DNA of 11,583 nt from an uncultured bacterium (GTDB lineage: Bacteria > Bacteroidota > Bacteroidia > Bacteroidales > JACABE01), in the NCBI GenBank assembly GCA_903911455.1, contig CAIWDQ010000534.1, forward strand, positions 1 to 11,583, read 5' to 3'. Within the stretch, counting starts at the first letter, position 1; each line of letters opens with the position of its first letter. The notes beneath the pieces were generated by a model. That model was not told where the DNA came from and did not search any database. It saw nothing but the letters and a program-made list of their open reading frames with translations. Shown piece after piece: positions 1 to 7,298 of the stretch. The translations under genes and the position numbers were made by a program.

Positions 1-1
1 A

Positions 2-124
2 ATTCTACAAATTCTTAGTATTTCTCTACTGGATAAAACACCATTAAATGAAATACTTACTAAATATGATTGCAAAAACAACAAAGAGTCCAATTGTAAT
101 CAATTAGAAATTAAGTGGATTTAA
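2..124 (+). CDS. C-terminal end of a transposase, IS4-like (partial, 5' end outside window)
   Basis: An open frame enters from the left edge and stops at TAA 122-124, giving 40 residues that begin ILQILSISLLDKTPLNEIL and end NQLEIKWI. The pattern ILQILSxSLxDKTPLNEL followed by a Lys/Glu/Asn-rich stretch and a terminal CNQL motif is one I associate with the C-terminal tail of Bacteroidota IS4-family (DDE) transposases. No catalytic residue lies in this fragment, so the family call rests on tail similarity alone. The next bases, GTGCCCAGTAGTGATA (125-140), could be the right terminal inverted repeat of the element, but the left end needed to confirm this is outside the window. The gene converges on the lectin/PKD gene and shares a terminator with it. 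It could instead be the tail of another protein. Confidence 0.5.
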   Translation: MLQILSISLLDKTPLNEILTKYDCKNNKESNCNQLEIKWI

Positions 125-151
125 GTGCCCAGTAGTGATATGATATAATAA

Positions 152-182
152 AGAAGCCTTCATCTTTATGAGGAAGGCTTTT
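152..182. terminator. Bidirectional hairpin terminator between convergent genes
   Basis: AAGCCTTC (154-161) pairs with GAAGGCTT (173-180). The stem continues outward by a G-T and an A-T pair and inward by two more pairs after one mismatch, leaving a loop of about five bases. T-rich sequence follows on the plus strand (TTTTCTATTATT), and the A-rich left flank reads as T-rich on the minus strand. It lies 28 bp after the transposase stop and 22 bp beyond the lectin/PKD stop, so it can end both transcripts. Confidence 0.75.
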
Positions 183-203
183 CTATTATTAAGATAAAAG
201 ATA

Positions 204-2465
204 TTATCTTAGTATTTCGAGACTGCTTTGATGTTTTATTTCTCTTAAAACTCCCTTAGCGGTGAATATATAATAATAAACTCCAGCAGCTAAGCCATTA
301 CCATCAAAATCGTTCTGATAGTTGTTGCTCTCATAAACTATCTTACCCCAACGATTAAAGATCACCATTTTAGAGTTAGGATATGCTCCTCCATCCAAAC
401 CTTTTATCACAAGCTTATCATTAATGCCATCACCATTTGGTGTAATTACATTAGGAAAAGTTAGACTATCGTTAACGATCTGGATAGAATGTCTTACTGT
501 ATCAAGACAACCATAATCGCTAGTAACAACCATCATAACATTATAAAAAGCAACATTAGTATAAAGATGACTAGGGTTTTGAATAAAACCAGAAGTAGAA
601 CCATCACCAAAATCCCAAGCATAAGTATAAGAACCAACAGGTACAGTTTTATCAGTAAATTGAATAATAGGATCAGAAAGCGTACCTATAGGAGGATTCC
701 ATGAAAAATCTCCATGAGGCTGAGGATATACATTGATTAAGTTATTATTAGTAGAAATAGATTTGCAACCTTGAGGAGATGTTGCAGTAATAGTAACAGT
801 AAAAGTCCCTGCAGCATAGGTATGAGTAGGGTTTTGATTAGTAGATGAACTACCATCACCAAAATTCCACAACATAGTAGCATTAGCCGGATCAGTTTGA
901 TTTGTAAAATTAACTACCATAGGTTCACATTTATAGTTTGAATCAAATAAAAATGCTACCTGAGGATCAGGACTTATAATAACAGCAACATTTGCGCTAT
1001 CATGACAACCATGAAGGTTTGATGTTCCTATAACAGTATAATCAGTAGAAAAAGGTGGACTAACTTTAAGAGGATTAACAATAGAACCTATAGGTTTCCA
1101 ATAATAAGTACTTCCTCCAGAAGCTGTAACAGTGGCAGTATCTCCTAAACAGATAACAATAGAATCATGATCAGTAGTAATTACTGGGCTAGGATATATT
1201 GAAACTATAGCTGTATCTTTATTCGTACAATAGTATTCATTTTGTCCTGTGACAATATAGGTTGTAGTAGTCTGAGGGGAAACATTTATTGAAGAACCCA
1301 TTAGTCCATTACTCCAGAAATAGGATGTTGCACCATTAGCATTTAGAGTTGCAAAATCTCCTTTGCATATTGTTGTATCATTAACCGTTACTGTAGGTTT
1401 TGGATGAATAAGAACAGTATGAACCATTGTTGAAGAAAAACCACCTGAATTTGTAATATGAAGACTTACCAGATATAAACCAGGGCTTGTAAATGTGTGT
1501 GTAGGATTTTGAAGAGGAGATGTTGTACCATCAGCAAAATCCCATAAATAAGAAGTAATAGGTAACCCACTTAAACTATTATCAAAAAACAAAACAGGTT
1601 GTCCATAACATGCAACTGTATCTGCAACGTAATTAGCAACTGTAGTAATACAAACAGATTGATTGTTCCAACAACCACCTGTTGAACCACTAACTCCCCA
1701 ATAAACATTAGGATTGCCAGAAAAAATATTAGCAACAATATTACCTGTATATGTTAAAGTAGGAGTTGTAGGAAGTGTAGTTGCAGTACCAAAATATGCA
1801 TTTGCAGTGCCAACACCTGAAACAGTAGGAGTCCACGTAAAACGAAATAAATGAGGCAATCCATCAGTGATACACGAATAAGTACCTGTTGGAGTACAAG
1901 GCCAGCCTATTGCATTACAATAAGGGACTATCTCATTTGGATTAGTTGTAACCAATGTCCCAGTTGGAGGACAAACTCCTGCAGGTGAATATACATTATG
2001 AGATGGATCTCCATTTTTATTCATTGAAATATGTTGATAAGGTGGATCGGTTGTATTTTCAACATAAGTATCCATTACAACCCCTAAGGAATTAGCAATA
2101 CCTTGAAAACCTACACCCCCTCCTGGGCCGAATACACCTGAGTTTAATGGTTGCAAAACAAATGACATCCCATCAGCACCACAATCAGTAGAACCATAAT
2201 GCCCCCCTCTATTACCAAAGTTTAGTGATAAAGTAATATCAAACGGTTGTGTTAGATTTATAGTGTAAATATTCCATACCGCACCAGATTGTCCGGTTGT
2301 CGTTGTAAGCATGTAACATCCCGGAGAACTCATTGCAGTAGCAGTACCAGCAACATTATATTGCTGAGCAGTTGCAGTGTGTCCGAGAAAAAGAATAAGT
2401 CCAAGAATGATAATGCTCCATCTTAGTTTATTTATTACTGTGAATTTATAACTTGCTTTATACAT
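204..2465 (-). CDS. Secreted L-type lectin/PKD multidomain protein with T9SS type B (CHU_C) sorting domain
   Basis: This is a 753-residue secreted protein. Residues 1-33 form a signal peptide (charged N-terminus, hydrophobic 18-28, cleavage near ATAQ). Residues 34-275 resemble a bacterial L-type (legume-type) lectin: GADGMSFVLQ, GGGVGFQGIANSLGVVMDTY, and a DPPYQHISMNKNGD loop with likely Ca/Mn ligands Asp132 and Asp140 and the conserved His145. Then come a PKD domain (281-354, YLWDFADGT), two Ig-like repeats (356-424 and 426-498, each opening with ICxGD), and two more PKD domains (500-580 LWNFGDGSS; 582-664 AWDFGDGST). The end (669-753) is the gliding-motility-associated C-terminal domain, with FPNVITPNGDGIND and FNRWGKIVYES, which in Bacteroidota directs export through the type IX system and surface attachment or release. 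The lectin ligand cannot be told; glycan binding or adhesion is inferred. It is transcribed away from the phosphatase gene, from its own promoter 270 bp downstream of that gene. Confidence 0.9.
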   Translation of the reverse strand: MYKASYKFTVINKLRWSIIILGLILFLGHTATAQQYNVAGTATAMSSPGCYMLTTTTGQSGAVWNIYTINLTQPFDITLSLNFGNRGGHYGSTDCGADGMSFVLQPLNSGVFGPGGGVGFQGIANSLGVVMDTYVENTTDPPYQHISMNKNGDPSHNVYSPAGVCPPTGTLVTTNPNEIVPYCNAIGWPCTPTGTYSCITDGLPHLFRFTWTPTVSGVGTANAYFGTATTLPTTPTLTYTGNIVANIFSGNPNVYWGVSGSTGGCWNNQSVCITTVANYVADTVACYGQPVLFFDNSLSGLPITSYLWDFADGTTSPLQNPTHTFTSPGLYLVSLHITNSGGFSSTMVHTVLIHPKPTVTVNDTTICKGDFATLNANGATSYFWSNGLMGSSINVSPQTTTTYIVTGQNEYYCTNKDTAIVSIYPSPVITTDHDSIVICLGDTATVTASGGSTYYWKPIGSIVNPLKVSPPFSTDYTVIGTSNLHGCHDSANVAVIISPDPQVAFLFDSNYKCEPMVVNFTNQTDPANATMLWNFGDGSSSTNQNPTHTYAAGTFTVTITATSPQGCKSISTNNNLINVYPQPHGDFSWNPPIGTLSDPIIQFTDKTVPVGSYTYAWDFGDGSTSGFIQNPSHLYTNVAFYNVMMVVTSDYGCLDTVRHSIQIVNDSLTFPNVITPNGDGINDKLVIKGLDGGAYPNSKMVIFNRWGKIVYESNNYQNDFDGNGLAAGVYYYIFTAKGVLREIKHQSSLEILR

Positions 2466-2587
2466 AACGACATTATTATTAAAAAACGATTTATAATCTT
2501 TCTTAAATTCAAGTTAGTGGTAAGATTAATTATAACTTAGTCTTTATTGACTTTTTAATAGTTTCTTTTTGCATCAAAAGACATCTA

Positions 2588-2620
2588 CAAAATTACAACA
2601 AATTTAAACATTAAGACAAA
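2588..2620 (-). promoter_or_regulatory. Candidate Bacteroidota promoter for the lectin/PKD gene
   Basis: Read on the minus strand, TTTG (2620-2617) is followed after 21 bp by TAATTTTG (2595-2588), an exact match to the Bacteroidota TAnnTTTG -7 box with the TTTG -33 box. Transcription would start near 2580, leaving a leader of roughly 115 nt before the ATG at 2465. A second exact -7 match, TAAATTTG (2606-2599), lies just upstream but lacks a -33 partner. The rest of the 270-bp gap is A/T-rich with no visible gene. The match is by motif only, in AT-rich DNA. Confidence 0.5.
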
Positions 2621-2735
2621 AAAACATTAAAAAAGGTTGTATGACATTGATAATATTTTGTCATGTCTTGGTTATAAACAAATTTCATAATGAAATAGCT
2701 TTATTAATAACATCAAAATTAAATAAAACGTAGCT

Positions 2736-3827
2736 TTAGTTTCCAAACAAAAGACTCTTAAACTTAAAAAAGATGTCAGTATTCTGCATAATCCCTATGA
2801 ACTCTTCAGCACCGGGACCAAAAGCAAATACTGGTACCATAACAGCAGTATGATCTTTTAAAGAGAACTTGCCTTCAACAGTACCATTTTTAATATCACC
2901 TCCAGTTATTGCAAAACCACCTGTTTCATGATCGGCAGTAATTACAACAAGAGTATTACCATCTTTTTCTGCGAAATCAAGCACCTGCCCTACTACATCA
3001 TCAAAATCTACAGTTTCTTTTACAATATAATCAGCATCATTATTATGCCCGCCCCAATCTATCTGAGAGCCTTCAATCATCATAAAGAATCCTTTTTTAT
3101 TCTGACTTAATATCCTTATAGCTTCAGCAGTTTCCTGTCCTAATAGATCACCTCTGCCATCAGCCATCTTTGGTGGATGCTCCGGATAAAATAAACCAGC
3201 TATCTTTCCACTTGTTATCCTTGACATTTCGCTTGGTTTATATACTACCTGATAGTTTCTGGCTCTTAAGCTATCACTTAAGTTTAAACTATCTTTTCTT
3301 TTCTCAAAATGATTTCTACCTCCTCCTAAAAACACAGTAATATCTGTTTTAAGAAACCATTTAGCTATCTCTTCATAATTATCTCTATTGTCAACATGAG
3401 CTATAAATGCTGCTGGCGTAGCATGAGTTACAGCACATGTAACCACCAATCCGGTTGATAAACCTTTATTACATGCCATCTCGAGAATGGTTGGTAGAAA
3501 CATCTTATTTGTATCAATTGCTAGATAACCATTGTTAGTTTTTTGACCTGTAGAAAAGGCAGTAGCACCGGCAGCCGAATCAGTTATAAACTTATTAGCT
3601 GAATATGTTTTATGAAAGCCAACATATTTACATCTAGCCATATTAAGTTTATCTTTTTTGGCAACCAATGCAGAGTAAACCTGAGCTGTTCCCATGCCAT
3701 CTCCAATTAAAAAGATAATGTTCTTTGGTTTCTTAGTAGTATTGTTTTGTGCTGTAACACTATTAGTACTAAATATAATAAGGAAGCTAACTATTATTAA
3801 TGTTGCTTTAGTTATTTTGTTTATCAT
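2736..3827 (-). CDS. Secreted alkaline phosphatase (PhoA family)
   Basis: This 363-residue protein has a signal peptide of about 26 residues (cleavage near TAQ), so it acts outside the cytoplasm and releases phosphate from monoesters. The whole PhoA-family active site can be traced: metal ligand Asp43 in LIGDGMG; nucleophile Ser84 in TDSAAGATAFSTG; His135/Thr137 in VTHATPAAF; phosphate-binding Arg148 in HVDNRDNY; Glu252, Asp257 and His261 in IEGSQIDWGGHNND; Asp299-His300 in ITADHETGG; and His326 in LKDHTAVMVPVF. His135, where E. coli PhoA has Asp, matches the animal-type enzymes and suggests a different third-metal site. The length is shorter than E. coli PhoA, as is common for compact bacterial members. 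It follows the DUF4296 gene by 72 bp with no clear terminator or promoter between them, so co-transcription is possible. No phosphate-regulation site was recognised. Confidence 0.93.
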   Translation of the reverse strand: MINKITKATLIIVSFLIIFSTNSVTAQNNTTKKPKNIIFLIGDGMGTAQVYSALVAKKDKLNMARCKYVGFHKTYSANKFITDSAAGATAFSTGQKTNNGYLAIDTNKMFLPTILEMACNKGLSTGLVVTCAVTHATPAAFIAHVDNRDNYEEIAKWFLKTDITVFLGGGRNHFEKRKDSLNLSDSLRARNYQVVYKPSEMSRITSGKIAGLFYPEHPPKMADGRGDLLGQETAEAIRILSQNKKGFFMMIEGSQIDWGGHNNDADYIVKETVDFDDVVGQVLDFAEKDGNTLVVITADHETGGFAITGGDIKNGTVEGKFSLKDHTAVMVPVFAFGPGAEEFIGIMQNTDIFFKFKSLLFGN

Positions 3828-3899
3828 CGAATGTTATGTTTTATGAATTAGGATATCAAATAGTTTCTCTTTTATAAGCTTATTGAAATCAGTTAAATA

Positions 3900-4268
3900 T
3901 TAGTTTTCATCAACTGCAACTCTTTTCTTTTTAACCTGCATTGAAATTAATTTAATCATAACATCAGTGTATATTTCTTTCATTTCTTTTAATCTAAAAG
4001 AATAGTAATGAAGATTAGATAAATAAGTAGAACGAGTTATGTTATGTTTCTTAAAAATGTAGTTGTAATAAAGGTTAGTATAAGCCTTTGCAGTATTGCC
4101 GTCTTGCATGGTAGCTACAAGAGCAGCCTCTGCAATGTAAACATCAACTAATACTTCAGTCATTTCTTTCTTGTTTAAAATTATGTTTGATTGAGGTATC
4201 TTCTCCTTTTTATGTCCACAAGAAACAAACAAGACTGCTATGATTAGTACTACTAAATACCTTTTCAT
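3900..4268 (-). CDS. DUF4296 family lipoprotein
   Basis: This small protein of 122 residues begins with a lipoprotein signal: Lys/Arg at 2-3, a hydrophobic core at 5-15, and the lipobox LFVSC, with lipidated Cys17 followed by GHKKEK. The mature part is mostly helical and charged (NKKEMTEVLVDVYIAEAAL; YYNYIFKKHNITRSTY; Leu/Lys-rich end) and fits DUF4296, a Bacteroidota-specific family of unknown function in which the EMxxVLxDVxxAEA stretch is typical. The start codon lies 3 bp past the dihydroorotase stop, so the two are almost certainly translated from one mRNA. Genes of this family often follow dihydroorotase in Bacteroidota genomes (recalled, not searched). The role in the envelope is unknown. 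Confidence 0.8.
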   Translation of the reverse strand: MKRYLVVLIIAVLFVSCGHKKEKIPQSNIILNKKEMTEVLVDVYIAEAALVATMQDGNTAKAYTNLYYNYIFKKHNITRSTYLSNLHYYSFRLKEMKEIYTDVMIKLISMQVKKKRVAVDEN

Positions 4269-4271
4269 AAG

Positions 4272-5630
4272 CTAAACTTTAAATGTTAAGCGTTCACCTC
4301 TTGAGCTTTCGTCGAAGATTCCATTATTATAAACAAGATTCCCATTTACAAATGTATGAGTTATGCTCGATAGAAATGTATGTCCTTCGAATGGCGACCA
4401 TCCACATTTATAAAGTATATTTGATTTATCAACTTTCCACGGACTTTTTAAGTCAACAAGAACAAGGTCGGCATGATAGCCCTTACGGACATATCCTCTC
4501 TTTTCTATTCTAAACAATCGGGCAGGATTATGACACATCATTTCAACAATCCTTTCTAAAGTTATCTTAAAATGATGATAAAATTCTAACATTGCAGGCA
4601 AAGAGTGCTGAACCAATGGTCCTCCCGAAGGTGCTTTCAAATATTTATTAAGCTTTTCTTCGTAAGTATGAGGTGCATGATCAGTAGCTATAACATCTAT
4701 TTTACCATCCAATACTGCATTAAAAAGTGCTTCTCTGTCTTCTTCAGTTTTTATTGAAGGATTCCACTTAATAAAAGCACCTTTCTCATCATAATCTGAA
4801 TCATTAAACCATAGATGATGTACACAAACTTCGGCAGTTATATGTTTTTCTTCTATTGGCAAACTATTATCAAGCAGACTCATTTCAACAGCAGTTGACA
4901 GATGAAACAAATGCAGACGTGTTTTATATTTCTTAGCTAATTGCACTGCAAAATAGGATGATGCATAGCATGCTTCCTTACTTCTGATTAAAGGATGCGC
5001 ACTAAAAGGAATATCTTCACCATATTTAGCTTTATATAACTCTGTATTCGACCTGATGATGTTTTCATCTTCGCAATGAACAGCTATCAACATCTTTGTT
5101 TTTGAGAATATCTCTTCGAGTGTAGCTACGTTATCAACTAACATATTGCCTGTAGATGCTCCCATAAAAATCTTAATACCACATACATTTGCTACATCAG
5201 TTTTAAGGACTTCTTCAGCATTATCATTAGATACTCCCATATAAAAGGAGTAGTTTGCCAACGATTTTTCTTTAGCTATCTGATATTTATCTTCAAGTAA
5301 TTGTTGTGTTAATGTTTGAGGGACTGTATTTGGCATTTCCATAAATGACGTAATACCACCTGCTACAGCAGCTTTACTCTCAGTATATATTTCGCCTTTA
5401 TGTGTTAATCCCGGTTCTCGGAAATGCACCTGGTCATCAATTACTCCCGGCAACAGATATTTACCTTTAGCATCTATAACAATATAATCGTCAGAATCAT
5501 TGTCATTATCAGACTTTTGTTCCGTAGTTATGATATCTTCAATAAGTCCATCTTTAATAATAACATCACCTGTAAAGATTTTACCCTCATTAACTATCTT
5601 TGCATTGATGATCTTATAGTTTTTTTTCAT
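4272..5630 (-). CDS. pyrC: Dihydroorotase (class I, Bacteroidota QxH variant)
   Basis: Dihydroorotase interconverts N-carbamoyl-L-aspartate and dihydroorotate, the third step of de novo pyrimidine synthesis, in the cytoplasm. The 452-residue protein has the amidohydrolase barrel motifs: DDQVHFREPGLTHKG (65-79), the carboxylatable Lys153 in GIKIFMG, His185 in AVHCED, His243 in RLHLFHLST, and Asp317 in IATDHAPH. SGGPLVQHSLPAML (335-348) and the C-terminal GWSPFEGHTF are also typical. The first His of the usual HxH metal pair is Gln67; I recall the same DDQVHFREPG form in Bacteroidota homologues such as the Porphyromonas protein, so it looks like a lineage trait. Residues 40-49 form a short acidic insert. 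The start is ATG at 5630. A strong terminator lies just upstream, and no promoter is obvious in the 51-bp gap, so expression may depend on read-through from the mannosyltransferase gene. Confidence 0.93.
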   Translation of the reverse strand: MKKNYKIINAKIVNEGKIFTGDVIIKDGLIEDIITTEQKSDNDNDSDDYIVIDAKGKYLLPGVIDDQVHFREPGLTHKGEIYTESKAAVAGGITSFMEMPNTVPQTLTQQLLEDKYQIAKEKSLANYSFYMGVSNDNAEEVLKTDVANVCGIKIFMGASTGNMLVDNVATLEEIFSKTKMLIAVHCEDENIIRSNTELYKAKYGEDIPFSAHPLIRSKEACYASSYFAVQLAKKYKTRLHLFHLSTAVEMSLLDNSLPIEEKHITAEVCVHHLWFNDSDYDEKGAFIKWNPSIKTEEDREALFNAVLDGKIDVIATDHAPHTYEEKLNKYLKAPSGGPLVQHSLPAMLEFYHHFKITLERIVEMMCHNPARLFRIEKRGYVRKGYHADLVLVDLKSPWKVDKSNILYKCGWSPFEGHTFLSSITHTFVNGNLVYNNGIFDESSRGERLTFKV

Positions 5631-5651
5631 ATATAAAATAGTTATTACAAA

Positions 5652-5674
5652 AAAGACCGCCAGTAGCGGTCTTT
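5652..5674 (-). terminator. Intrinsic terminator after the mannosyltransferase gene
   Basis: AAAGACCGC (5652-5660) and GCGGTCTTT (5666-5674) form a perfect 9-bp stem with a 5-base loop. On the minus strand the stem runs straight into a TTTTTT tract, the classic intrinsic terminator layout. It starts 7 bp past the mannosyltransferase stop and about 20 bp before the dihydroorotase ATG, so it either separates the two transcripts or attenuates read-through. Confidence 0.8.
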
Positions 5675-5681
5675 AAATATT

Positions 5682-6422
5682 TTAATCTGTTAAACGTTCG
5701 TATTTCTTAAACCAGCTTTTGATCTTCATACTTAGTACACCTATAAACGCTTCTTTAAATATCCGTTTGCTCATCTTCGATGTCCCTTCAGTACGGTCGG
5801 TGAAGATGATAGGGACTTCCATAATATTGAAATGTAGCTTCCATGCGGTAAATTTCATTTCAATCTGGAAAGCATAGCCCATAAACCGTATCTTATCAAA
5901 ATCAATAGCTTTAAGTACTTCTCTGCGATAGCATTTAAACCCGGCAGTAGTATCCATAATTTTCATACGCGTAATAAACCTTACGTAAATAGATGCAAAG
6001 TACGACATCAGCACTCTGCCCATAGGCCAGTTAACAACGTTTACACCCTTAATATATCTTGATCCAATTGCTACATCAGCGCCTTTGTTCAGGCATGCAT
6101 CATATAGTTTAAGCAAGTCATCAGGATTATGAGAGAAATCTGCATCCATTTCGAATACAAACTTATATTCTCTGGCAAGTGCCCATCTAAAGCCGTGGAT
6201 GTAAGCGGTTCCTAAGCCCATCTTACCTTTACGTTCTTCAATAAAAAGACGATTGGGATACTCAGGCATCAGCGATTTAATAATATCAGCAGTCCCATCA
6301 GGAGAATTGTCCTCTACTATAAGTACATCAAATTCTTTAGATAAAGTAAAAACCTTACGAATAATCTTTTCGATGTTTTCCTTTTCGTTGTAAGTAGGTA
6401 TGATTACTATGCTGTCTGACAC
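5682..6422 (-). CDS. Polyprenol-phosphate mannosyltransferase (GT2, DPM1-like)
   Basis: A 246-residue GT2 glycosyltransferase of the dolichol/polyprenol-phosphate mannose synthase type, which transfers mannose from GDP-mannose to a polyprenyl phosphate at the inner face of the membrane. Motifs in order: IIPTYNEKENI (7-17), VEDNSPDGT (36-44), GKMGLGTAY (66-74), the metal-binding MDADFSHNP (92-100), GSRY (120-123), DTTAGFKCYRR (157-167), and TDRTEGTSKMS (208-218). It ends in a basic tail without the C-terminal membrane segments of longer family members, so it is a peripheral catalytic subunit type. The start is GTG at 6422: an in-frame TAA lies two codons upstream and the next Met is residue 52. 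The lipid-linked mannose could feed protein O-mannosylation or envelope glycans; no acceptor enzyme is in the window. The gene has its own promoter and terminator. Confidence 0.9.
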   Translation of the reverse strand: MSDSIVIIPTYNEKENIEKIIRKVFTLSKEFDVLIVEDNSPDGTADIIKSLMPEYPNRLFIEERKGKMGLGTAYIHGFRWALAREYKFVFEMDADFSHNPDDLLKLYDACLNKGADVAIGSRYIKGVNVVNWPMGRVLMSYFASIYVRFITRMKIMDTTAGFKCYRREVLKAIDFDKIRFMGYAFQIEMKFTAWKLHFNIMEVPIIFTDRTEGTSKMSKRIFKEAFIGVLSMKIKSWFKKYERLTD

Positions 6423-6449
6423 TAATTAAAGTTTTATTAAATAAAAAGG

Positions 6450-6482
6450 CAAATGTATAAAAGAATCACGAATAAAAACGAA
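6450..6482 (-). promoter_or_regulatory. Candidate promoter of the mannosyltransferase gene
   Basis: On the minus strand TACATTTG (6457-6450) matches the Bacteroidota TAnnTTTG -7 box exactly. A TTTCG (6483-6479 region), close to the TTTG -33 box, lies about 21 bp upstream. The predicted start near 6443 would give a leader of about 20 nt before the GTG at 6422. No Shine-Dalgarno sequence is present, which is normal for the phylum. Confidence 0.5.
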
Positions 6483-6836
6483 AAAACTTTGTCATAATTA
6501 CTATTTAACTGTTTATTGGCTGTTAAAAAATGTTAACGTCTTAAATTAAGGTTAAAAACAGGAGATTATCGAATAACAAAACCAAGTGTACATAATACAA
6601 TAATAACGATTTCTTCTTTCGTTAGATTTTAAAAGAGTTTGTAAAAGAAAAACCTTCATTATTTTTGGAAAGTCTATTTTGAAATACTTCCTGTAAAGTG
6701 AAACTGCTCATCTGTAAAGCTGTAAATTAACATTAATTTGAGGGAGCTAACTCACCATGACGCTTTAGGAAAGATATACTTGCCTGATTTTATGTCTTAT
6801 TACTTTTCAAGAGACGAGTAATAGGTAAAAATATAC
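6483..6836. other. Gene-free stretch with minor repeats
   Basis: No credible ORF on either strand. I see three copies of CTGTAAA(G/T) at 6691, 6712 and 6720, the first two 21 bp apart. There is also a 9-bp hairpin (6796-6804 with 6817-6825, one G-T pair, 12-base loop) ending 11 bp before the 21-bp array. The hairpin has no T-run on either side and is not a terminator. Function unknown. Confidence 0.4.
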
Positions 6837-7150
6837 GAGTCTCGGGTACAAGGAATGGGAAAAACGCTCCGTTGAATGGACTTAAAGTTGAAGGAATCGA
6901 CTCTTCTGTCCGTTGAATTGACTCTCGGGGACGTGGGATTGACTCTTAGGTCGGTTGAATTGACTCTCGGGTTCGTGGGATGGCGAAATCACTCCGTTGA
7001 ATGAATGCTCGGGGACGTGGAATGGAAAAATCGCTCCGTTGAATCGACTCTTCTGTTGGCTGAATTGAGTCTCATGTAAAATTTATGGGATTTCGGGCCT
7101 GTGGTAAGGGGAAAACGGTTCGTGGAATTAATGCTCGGGTTTGTGGGAAA
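6837..7150. repeat. Diverged 21-bp tandem repeat array, 15 units
   Basis: The 314 bp divide into 15 consecutive units, 14 of exactly 21 bp and one of 20 bp (6879-6898). Units start at 6837, 6858, 6879, 6899, 6920, 6941, 6962, 6983, 7004, 7025, 7046, 7067, 7088, 7109 and 7130. Three unit types share a 3' half like CGTKGAAT. Type A has GACTCTCGGG then KWCGTGGGATT (best at 6920 and 6962). Type B has GACTCTTCTG then TCCGTTGAATT (6899, 6941, 7046). Type C has GRAAAAATCG then CTCCGTTGAATG (6858, 6983, 7025). A alternates with B or C over much of the array, giving a loose 42-bp higher-order period. The block is visibly richer in G+C than its flanks. The plus strand is closed by TGA in the GTTGA motif, and the minus frame is broken by a stop and by the 20-bp unit, so it is non-coding. 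A 21-bp period equals two helical turns. Confidence 0.9.
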
Positions 7151-7263
7151 ATAATATAGGATTTTTAAATGAATTATACATTCGCCACAATTTCGAATAT
7201 TTGAGTTTTAAAACTATAATATAATGTACTAATATAAAACAAATTATAATTTATGAATTTCAA

Positions 7264-7294
7264 TTCGCCATTATTTCGCCATTATTTCGCCACA
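7264..7294. repeat. Three tandem 11-bp direct repeats upstream of a promoter-like site
   Basis: TTCGCCATTAT occurs at 7264-7274 and 7275-7285, and a third partial copy, TTCGCCACA, starts at 7286. An isolated TTCGCCACA also lies at 7181-7189. The 11-bp spacing places copies about one helical turn apart, and the array ends 4 bp before the candidate -33 box at 7299. It could be a cluster of regulator binding sites or a slippage-prone tract. A 10-bp inverted repeat (7231-7240 with 7311-7320) brackets it, but that is AT-only apart from one C/G and may be chance. Confidence 0.75.
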
Positions 7295-7298
7295 TGAC

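Noticed and set aside
489..704. 71-codon + strand ORF opposite the lectin/PKD gene
   Set aside because: Shadow of a well-supported PKD-coding region, with no promoter or family signature.
2641..2696. Two short hairpins (2641-2646/2659-2664 and 2682-2687/2691-2696) as a terminator for the phosphatase gene
   Set aside because: Six-bp A/T-rich stems without a proper T-run on the minus strand; expected by chance in such AT-rich sequence.
2928..3110. 60-codon + strand ORF opposite the alkaline phosphatase gene
   Set aside because: Shadow of a fully motif-supported gene; low-complexity Ile/Tyr-rich peptide.
3874..3883. 10-bp palindrome ATAAGCTTAT between the DUF4296 and phosphatase genes
   Set aside because: A short perfect palindrome with no loop and no T-tract; no evidence that it is an operator or terminator.
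4283..4513. 76-codon + strand ORF opposite dihydroorotase (and the similar one at 5424-5636)
   Set aside because: Both lie antisense to conserved dihydroorotase motifs and have no independent support.
6837..7150. CRISPR array
   Set aside because: The units are contiguous without unique spacers and vary internally; no cas gene is present.
6837..7207. Minus-strand heptapeptide reading of the 21-bp array (units such as NSTDRRV and NPTSPRV)
   Set aside because: The frame lacks a good start, meets TGA in the unit at 6983-7003, and is shifted by the 20-bp unit at 6879-6898; the plus strand is full of TGA. A coding repeat is unlikely.
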